A stretch of DNA of 64,000 nt from Paenibacillus curdlanolyticus YK9 (GTDB lineage: Bacteria > Bacillota > Bacilli > Paenibacillales > Paenibacillaceae): positions 124,001 through 188,000 of the forward strand of contig NZ_AEDD01000007.1 of assembly GCF_000179615.1 (NCBI RefSeq), given 5' to 3'. A program made the translations under genes and the position numbers. Positions 58,812 through 64,000 of the stretch are shown piece after piece. The notes under the pieces were generated by a model. The model saw only the letters and a list, made by a program, of their open reading frames with translations, ran no database searches and was not told the origin of the DNA. Position 1 is the first letter of the stretch. Every line of letters starts with the position of its first letter.

Positions 58812-61130
58812 ATGCAGCAATACCGATACACCATTACAGGCGCTTCCCGAACCGTAGAACCTGCTTCCATGATAAGAAGGCATGCTAGCCAAGCCTCTTC
58901 ACATGTTCTGGCAAGCTCCTCTTCCCCCATGGACGCGGAGAACGCCTCTTCATATGATCCAAAGCGGGACGCCCGCTTCCTGCAAGCGCTTGACGAGCAA
59001 AACGTCATGCTCAACGACCAGCAGCTGCAAGCTGTCCGGCACGGCGAAGGACCGCTGCTCACGATCGCGGGCGCGGGCTCCGGCAAGACGACGACGCTCG
59101 CTTGCCGAGCAGCCTACCTCATCGCCGTTCGCCGCGTTCCGGCACGGCAGCTGCTCCTCGTGACGTTTTCTCGCAAAGCTGCCGACGAGATGAAGCTTCG
59201 CCTTGCCGGCTTGCCGGGCATATCGACAACGACCGCCAAATCGATCGAAGCGCGCACCTTCCACTCCTTCTGCCTGCAGCTGCTGCGTCGTCGCGGCAAT
59301 CAGTCGGCCGTACTCGGCGATCCCGGCCAGCAGCGCATGACCGTAAAGCGGCTGCTGCGTGAAGCCGGCACGACGCTCGACTATGAGCCGGAAACGCTGC
59401 TGGCGCTTCTCTCCTCCTACAAATGCCGGCTGTTAACCGCATCCGACATGCCGGAGAGCTCAACGGCCGAACGCGAGATGAAGCGCGTCCTGATCCGATA
59501 TGAGCAATGGAAGGCAGAGAGCCGCGCCATCGACTTCGATGATGTCCTGCTGCTCGCTCATCGTATGCTCAGTGAGGACGAACAGCTGCTCGCGACGCTG
59601 CAGGAGCGGTTCCGATACGTGATGGTCGATGAGTTTCAGGACACGAACACGGTGCAATACGAGATCGTGCGGCTCATCGCCGGGAAACAGCGCAATCTGA
59701 TGGTTGTCGGCGATGACGACCAGACGATCTATTCCTTTAATGGCGCAAGCGCCGATGCCATTCTGTCGTTCGACAAGCTGTACCCCGACGCGCGAGTCGT
59801 TACGCTCAGCGTGAACTACCGTTCGAGCGCCGCGATCGTCGGGCTTGGCAACGCCATTATTCGCGGCAACCGCAATCGGCGGCCGAAAACGCTGACGGTA
59901 CCCGCACCGCGCGAGGAAGCTGCAAGTCACAGCAGCGCAGACGGCGAGGTTGCGGCAGCAGCCGCGAGCGACTCCCCGCTATCGCATGCAGCTGCTCCAA
60001 GCGCAGCCCTTGCCGGCATTGGCGCTGAGATGCCAGCAGCATCCGATGACGCCAGCTTAGGCACCATCGGCAAACCGATGTTTGCCCGCCCTGCTACAAG
60101 CGAGGAAGAAGCCTCCCTCATTACAGCATCCGTCCGCAAGCTGGTTGAGTCCGGGCAATATCGCTATGGCGATATCGCTGTGCTCTACCGTTCAGCCGGC
60201 AGCGGCCGCGCAACGATCGAGAATCTGCTTCAAGCCGGCATTCCGGTCGAAGAGCATGGCGAAGGTTATTCCTTTTATGAATCCTCGCTTATTCGTCCAG
60301 TCATGGCGCACTTAAGAATATCGCTTCACCATCGGGACAAGCAGGCGATTGAAGAGATGCTCCCGACGCTGTACGTGAATCGCGACGCCGGCATGAAATG
60401 GATTAACGAACAGGAAAGCGAGCGCGCGAAAAAATGGCCGCTTATCCACTTAACCAATTTTCCGCGCTTGCAGCAATTTCAGAAGGATCAGGTACTGGAA
60501 CGGCTGCGGCTGATCAAAGCGATCGCATCCATTCGCCCTGCGACCGCCATTCGCCGGATTCGCGACGCTTTCTTCGATAAATTTGCAGAAACGAACCGTG
60601 GCGGCACGCCGCATAAAGAGCTTATGAAGGAGTTGTTGGACGAGCTGGAGACGTCTGCGGGAAGATTCGATACGGTGGAAGCGTTCCTTGCTTTCGCCGA
60701 CGAGATGGCGAAGCGGCAAGCGGATGCGCGGGACAAACAGAAGCAAGAGCGCTACACAGCAAGCGCAGCGCCGGAAACGGAGCCCGGAAGCGTGCAGATG
60801 ATGACCATTCACAAGTCGAAGGGGCTGGAGTTCCCGGTCGTATTCGTCGTCGGTGCAACGGAAAACATCATGCCTCACCGCTCGGCAACCCAACCGCAGC
60901 AACCCAAGCAGGCTACTACGCCAGAGAAAGCCGCACGCGAGAAGGAGGAAGCGATCGAAGAGGAGCGCCGTCTGCTCTACGTCGCCGTAACGCGCGCTCG
61001 CGAGCGGCTGTACGTCAGCTCCCCTGCCTTCTACCATGGCCAGAAGACCGATATTTCTCGTTTCTTGGCGGAGGCCGGCGGAGCCCCGCACCCTGCCAAC
61101 AGGTCAAAATCAGCCGCTGGAGGCAGATAA
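58812..61130 (+). CDS. UvrD/Rep-family superfamily 1 DNA helicase
   Basis: 772 residues; ATG 58812 follows AAAGGA. All helicase motifs are present: Q-type LNDQQLQAV, Walker A TIAGAGSGKTTTLACRAAYL, Ia LLVTFSRKAADEM, II (Walker B) VDEFQDTN, III VGDDDQTIYSFNGA, IV LSVNYRSS, V TIHKSKGLEFPVVFV and VI EERRLLYVAVTRARERL. Residues about 365-425, between IV and the next domain, are an Ala/Ser-rich insert not found in PcrA. The C-terminus ends shortly after motif VI, so the PcrA Tudor tail is missing. A 3'-5' helicase for repair; an extra paralogue rather than the essential PcrA. Confidence 0.93.
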   Translation: MQQYRYTITGASRTVEPASMIRRHASQASSHVLASSSSPMDAENASSYDPKRDARFLQALDEQNVMLNDQQLQAVRHGEGPLLTIAGAGSGKTTTLACRAAYLIAVRRVPARQLLLVTFSRKAADEMKLRLAGLPGISTTTAKSIEARTFHSFCLQLLRRRGNQSAVLGDPGQQRMTVKRLLREAGTTLDYEPETLLALLSSYKCRLLTASDMPESSTAEREMKRVLIRYEQWKAESRAIDFDDVLLLAHRMLSEDEQLLATLQERFRYVMVDEFQDTNTVQYEIVRLIAGKQRNLMVVGDDDQTIYSFNGASADAILSFDKLYPDARVVTLSVNYRSSAAIVGLGNAIIRGNRNRRPKTLTVPAPREEAASHSSADGEVAAAAASDSPLSHAAAPSAALAGIGAEMPAASDDASLGTIGKPMFARPATSEEEASLITASVRKLVESGQYRYGDIAVLYRSAGSGRATIENLLQAGIPVEEHGEGYSFYESSLIRPVMAHLRISLHHRDKQAIEEMLPTLYVNRDAGMKWINEQESERAKKWPLIHLTNFPRLQQFQKDQVLERLRLIKAIASIRPATAIRRIRDAFFDKFAETNRGGTPHKELMKELLDELETSAGRFDTVEAFLAFADEMAKRQADARDKQKQERYTASAAPETEPGSVQMMTIHKSKGLEFPVVFVVGATENIMPHRSATQPQQPKQATTPEKAAREKEEAIEEERRLLYVAVTRARERLYVSSPAFYHGQKTDISRFLAEAGGAPHPANRSKSAAGGR

Positions 61131-61135
61131 GCTAT

Positions 61136-61176
61136 AAAAAGGACGGACTGCATATGGCATGCAGCCCGTCCTTTTT
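61136..61176. terminator. Bidirectional terminator
   Basis: AAAAAGGACGG and CCGTCCTTTTT pair, continued by CTGCAT/ATGCAG after a one-base mismatch, between convergent genes ending at 61130 and 61179. Confidence 0.88.
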
Positions 61177-61178
61177 GG

Positions 61179-62696
61179 TTATTGGTCGCTATAAAGCCTG
61201 AGCCAACGAGAAGCGCCATCCATAGCGTTGTACATCGATAAGCTGAGCAGACGGGTTACTTCACCTGCTCGAAGCGGCGACAGCTTCGCGGTCCGGAACG
61301 ATACAGCCAGCGGCTTCGCGCTGCGATTGCCGAACGAATCAATTGCAACGACTTTGGCCACATAGGCCGTATCGGGCGTTAGCCCTTTCAGCTCGAACGA
61401 TAGGCTGGACGGCATCGGATATTTATAAAATTCAGAGAACGCATGCACCGTCAACGCGTGCTTCCCAGTGCTTGCCCGACTTACTTCGATATCGTACGAG
61501 TGAACGAACAGGTTATCCGAGGCTTGGTTGAATGAAACCGTCGCTTGGGTGCCACGAATGCTGCCCGGCATAATCACCGCCTTCGCAGCTGGCCCGAATT
61601 GCGGCTTCTCCTTATCGCGATCGTCCGTATAACGAAAAGCCGACTTGCGCGCAGGATAATCGACAATCCAATCCTCGCCTGTCCAGTCATCCCGATGGAA
61701 ATCGCGCCGCTTCACGATCACTTGCTTGTCCTTCACTTGAACGATATAGCCTTGGGCGATGTCATCCGACGGATGGCTGCCCTGCGCCATACCCGATTCA
61801 AGCTCCGGATATCGAACGGAAGCTGTTCCGAAGGACGTGAAGTCTCGTTGATGCGCGCTTCGCGGATCGTTCAGCATATAGTGCGAATGCCCGGAGAAGG
61901 TAATGACTTGCGGATAACGGGCCAAGATTGCGTACAGCTGCTTATGCTTTTGCGTATGTCCCCATTCGTCGCTGCCGTACACCGTATTGCTAATATGCTG
62001 ATGAAAAATGACGAAGATCGGCTTGTCCGCGCTGGCGTGATCCGCAAGCTTCGCGTTCAGCCATCCAAGCTGGCGATCGGAGAGCGTGCCATTCGTCGTC
62101 TTGCTCTCGCTGCCGATGACGATAAAGTGATAGCCATTAATCCACGCATCATAGTAAATACCCGGCATGCCCGTCTTGTCCATAAACAGCTTCTGCGCGC
62201 GCGAAGCGCTGGAGCTGCCGTAATAATCATGGTTGCCAATGGCCAGCAAATGGCGGGCAGACGCCTGCTTCTGGCTGTTATAGACCGCCATAAACGAGTC
62301 GTACTGCGCTGCCTCTCCTTTATCCGTCAAATCCCCTGCGCTCACCATCGCATCATAATGCGGCGCAATGCGATTAATTTGCTTCATGACGCTAGTGAAT
62401 TTCGTTACGGCTTTGTCTCCTGCCCCGATATGAATGTCGCTTATGACCGGGAATACGAGATTGAGCCCATCGCTCCGCTTCACCGTCGTATAGCGGTCGG
62501 TTGGCTCTACAACAGCTGCACTTGATCCAACTGCTGCCGTCCCCTCCGCCTTTGCGCCAATTAGGCCTGTCCCTATGCTCTGCGCGAGAAGCATCGCCGC
62601 TACGGCTGTCGCTGCGCGGCTTGCCAGCCGCCTTGTTTCCTTGATCACGTCTGATACACCCGTTTCTTCCAAATGGTTAACCAGCCAATGTTCCAC
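61179..62696 (-). CDS. Calcineurin-like metallophosphoesterase, exported, with beta-sandwich tail
   Basis: 505 residues. The start is unsure: GTG 62696 begins a 35-residue stretch before a hydrophobic segment (AATAVAAMLLAQSIGTGLIG) that can serve as a signal anchor; GTG 62648 is an alternative. The phosphoesterase core has VISDIHIGAG, VSAGDLTDKG, AIGNHDYYG, FVIFHQHIS and ITFSGHSHYML, all five metal-binding blocks. After about residue 370 a fibronectin-III-type domain follows (YDIEVSRASTG, LKGLTPDTAYVAKVVAID). It would hydrolyse a phosphoester outside the membrane. It follows the GGDEF-EAL gene by 9 bases and may be co-transcribed. Confidence 0.88.
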   Translation of the reverse strand: MEHWLVNHLEETGVSDVIKETRRLASRAATAVAAMLLAQSIGTGLIGAKAEGTAAVGSSAAVVEPTDRYTTVKRSDGLNLVFPVISDIHIGAGDKAVTKFTSVMKQINRIAPHYDAMVSAGDLTDKGEAAQYDSFMAVYNSQKQASARHLLAIGNHDYYGSSSASRAQKLFMDKTGMPGIYYDAWINGYHFIVIGSESKTTNGTLSDRQLGWLNAKLADHASADKPIFVIFHQHISNTVYGSDEWGHTQKHKQLYAILARYPQVITFSGHSHYMLNDPRSAHQRDFTSFGTASVRYPELESGMAQGSHPSDDIAQGYIVQVKDKQVIVKRRDFHRDDWTGEDWIVDYPARKSAFRYTDDRDKEKPQFGPAAKAVIMPGSIRGTQATVSFNQASDNLFVHSYDIEVSRASTGKHALTVHAFSEFYKYPMPSSLSFELKGLTPDTAYVAKVVAIDSFGNRSAKPLAVSFRTAKLSPLRAGEVTRLLSLSMYNAMDGASRWLRLYSDQ

Positions 62697-62705
62697 TAGT
62701 ATGCG

Positions 62706-64000
62706 TCACTTGCCATCGGCGCATGCAGCTTCCTTATACGCGAGATCATCCAGCCAGACGCGAACGCGAATATCATCCATCGGTTTGCCAAAATAATAGC
62801 CTTGAATGACCGGGCAGCCCGACTCGATAAGCAAGGCGACCTGCTGTTCTTCTTCAACGCCTTCGGCCACAACCTCCAAGCCAAGCTGCTGCGCCAGCAT
62901 AACGATCGTCCGAATAATCGCCTGCTTGGCCGGCAAATGGCTCTCGTTCACAAACATGCGATCAATCTTGACTGTATCAATCGGAATCCGATCAAGCGTG
63001 CCAAGCGAAGAGTAGCCTGAGCCAAAATCGTCCATTGATACTTTCACGCCTAGCGAGCGTATCTGATTCAATTGCGCAATGACATCGGTCATATCGTGGA
63101 TGACGATCGACTCGGTAATTTCAAGCTCCAGCCGCTCAGGCGGAAGCTTGCACTGCTCAAGCGATTCACGCACCGTATCGTACAAAAGATGGCTGTCAAA
63201 CAGCTTCACAGACGTATTCACAGCAATGGTCAATTCCCCGTATCCATCCCGCTCCCAGCGCAGGCAGTCCTGGCAGGCTTGCTGAAGGACAAACCGCGAC
63301 AGCCCCACGATGAGCCCCGTTTCCTCGGCGATCGGAATAAATTCAGAGGGCGGCACGAGCCCTAGCTCCGGGTGCTGCCACCGCACGAGCGCCTCGAAGC
63401 CTGAGGGCCCGCCGATGCGCGTATCCCATTTGGGCTGGTAATGCACGACGAACTCTCCGCCCCGCTTCATCGCCCTGCGCAAGTCCTTCTCTAATGCCAT
63501 CCGCCGAACGAGCCGCTGCTCCATCCCATGGTGAAACAGTTGAAATCGATTTTTCCCTTTGCTCTTCGCATCGTACATCGCCGTATCCGCCGTCTTCAGC
63601 AGCAGCGTCTGATCACGCCCGTGCTCCGGATATAAGCTGATGCCGATGCTGCACGTCACATAAAGCTCATGGCCATCCAGCTGGAACGGACGATGGATGC
63701 TTGCCAGCAGCCTACTAGCCATCTCCTCCGCTTCCGCTTGCCCGACATTCGAAATAATGAGCAAAAACTCGTCGCCGCCGATGCGAAACACCTGCAGCGA
63801 CTCCGATAGCTGCGCTAGTCGCTTGCTTGCATCGAGCACAAGCAGATCGCCAATTTCATGTCCAAGCGTATCGTTAATCGTCTTGAACTGGTCGATATCA
63901 ACGAACAGCACAGCCCCTTGATTCGCACGCTGCAAGAACCAATCAAACCTGTTGCTGAGCTCATATCGATTCGGCAGGCCCGTTAGGGGATCCGTGTATG
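62706..64000 (-). CDS. GGDEF-EAL bifunctional cyclic-di-GMP protein, C-terminal part (5' partial)
   Basis: 431 residues are visible and the frame runs out of the window, so any sensor domain lies beyond 64000. The GGDEF domain starts TDPLTGLPNRYELSNR, has the active-site FRIGGDEFLLI, and no RxxD inhibitory site five residues before it. The EAL domain has GFEALVRWQHP, VSMDDFGSGYSSLG, VKIDRMFV, AEGVEEEQQ and IQGYYFGKP, all intact. Both cyclase and phosphodiesterase signatures look functional; which dominates cannot be read. The TTG at 63935 is internal to the GGDEF domain, not a start. Confidence 0.93.
   Translation of the reverse strand, partial: YTDPLTGLPNRYELSNRFDWFLQRANQGAVLFVDIDQFKTINDTLGHEIGDLLVLDASKRLAQLSESLQVFRIGGDEFLLIISNVGQAEAEEMASRLLASIHRPFQLDGHELYVTCSIGISLYPEHGRDQTLLLKTADTAMYDAKSKGKNRFQLFHHGMEQRLVRRMALEKDLRRAMKRGGEFVVHYQPKWDTRIGGPSGFEALVRWQHPELGLVPPSEFIPIAEETGLIVGLSRFVLQQACQDCLRWERDGYGELTIAVNTSVKLFDSHLLYDTVRESLEQCKLPPERLELEITESIVIHDMTDVIAQLNQIRSLGVKVSMDDFGSGYSSLGTLDRIPIDTVKIDRMFVNESHLPAKQAIIRTIVMLAQQLGLEVVAEGVEEEQQVALLIESGCPVIQGYYFGKPMDDIRVRVWLDDLAYKEAACADGK

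Overview
The window looks like chromosomal DNA of a spore-forming Gram-positive bacterium close to Paenibacillus/Cohnella. The reasons are the GC-rich but Bacillus-like codon use, strong AGGAGG-type ribosome binding sites with frequent TTG and GTG starts, Spo0M, a DUF3905-like protein, the yhbD-yhbE-yhbF bactofilin operon, HemAT, an XpaC-TelA pair and many sensory and cyclic-di-GMP proteins. No phage, plasmid or insertion-sequence genes are seen. Most of it reads as ordinary chromosome with a large accessory share.

Layout. 1-3.6 kb: a UgtP/MurG-type glycosyltransferase (5' end outside the window), an MFS carrier in the position of LtaA, a TVP38/DedA-type membrane protein and small proteins. 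3.7-8.8 kb (minus): aromatic-acid-exporter-like protein, DNA alkylation repair protein, Spo0M and an MHYT-PAS histidine kinase. 9-10.2 kb: MscL with a zinc ribbon tail, and a Nudix hydrolase. 10.2-15.2 kb (minus): a tyrosinase-like mini-protein, a Cys-rich protein, a DHA2 exporter and yhbD-yhbE-yhbF. 15.2-15.8 kb: a palindrome array and tRNA-Thr(CGT). 15.9-22.8 kb: an LytS-type kinase, then a coupled operon of papain-like peptidase, giant double-kinase hybrid sensor and NarL/LuxR regulator. 22.8-26.8 kb: a 12 x 51-bp tandem repeat array followed by two unknown genes. 26.9-35.3 kb: EAL protein, VanY-type peptidase, HD-GYP protein, dehydrogenase-like protein, HemAT, mutarotase-like protein, SDR. 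35.4-39.2 kb: a second palindrome array, then LacI - BadF-type sugar kinase - GH4 6-phospho-glycosidase with two LacI-type operators. 40.4-52.3 kb (minus): a complete Ter stress-response locus (four TerD-family proteins, TerC, a five-enzyme biosynthetic module, XpaC and TelA). 52.6-64 kb: GH3 glycosidase, a glycosyltransferase/nucleotide-sugar dehydrogenase group, a UvrD-type helicase, a metallophosphoesterase and a GGDEF-EAL protein cut by the window end.

The clearest unexplained structure is non-coding. Three intergenic arrays (15.4, 23.0-23.6 and 35.4-35.6 kb) are built from three unrelated palindromes of about 22-25 bp, all spaced about 50-52 bp apart. The largest has 12 units of exactly 51 bp and stands directly before a two-gene cassette (481 and 480 residues) that I cannot assign to a family. 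These two are my best candidates for something undescribed. The Ter locus is large and striking but matches a previously described conserved gene system.
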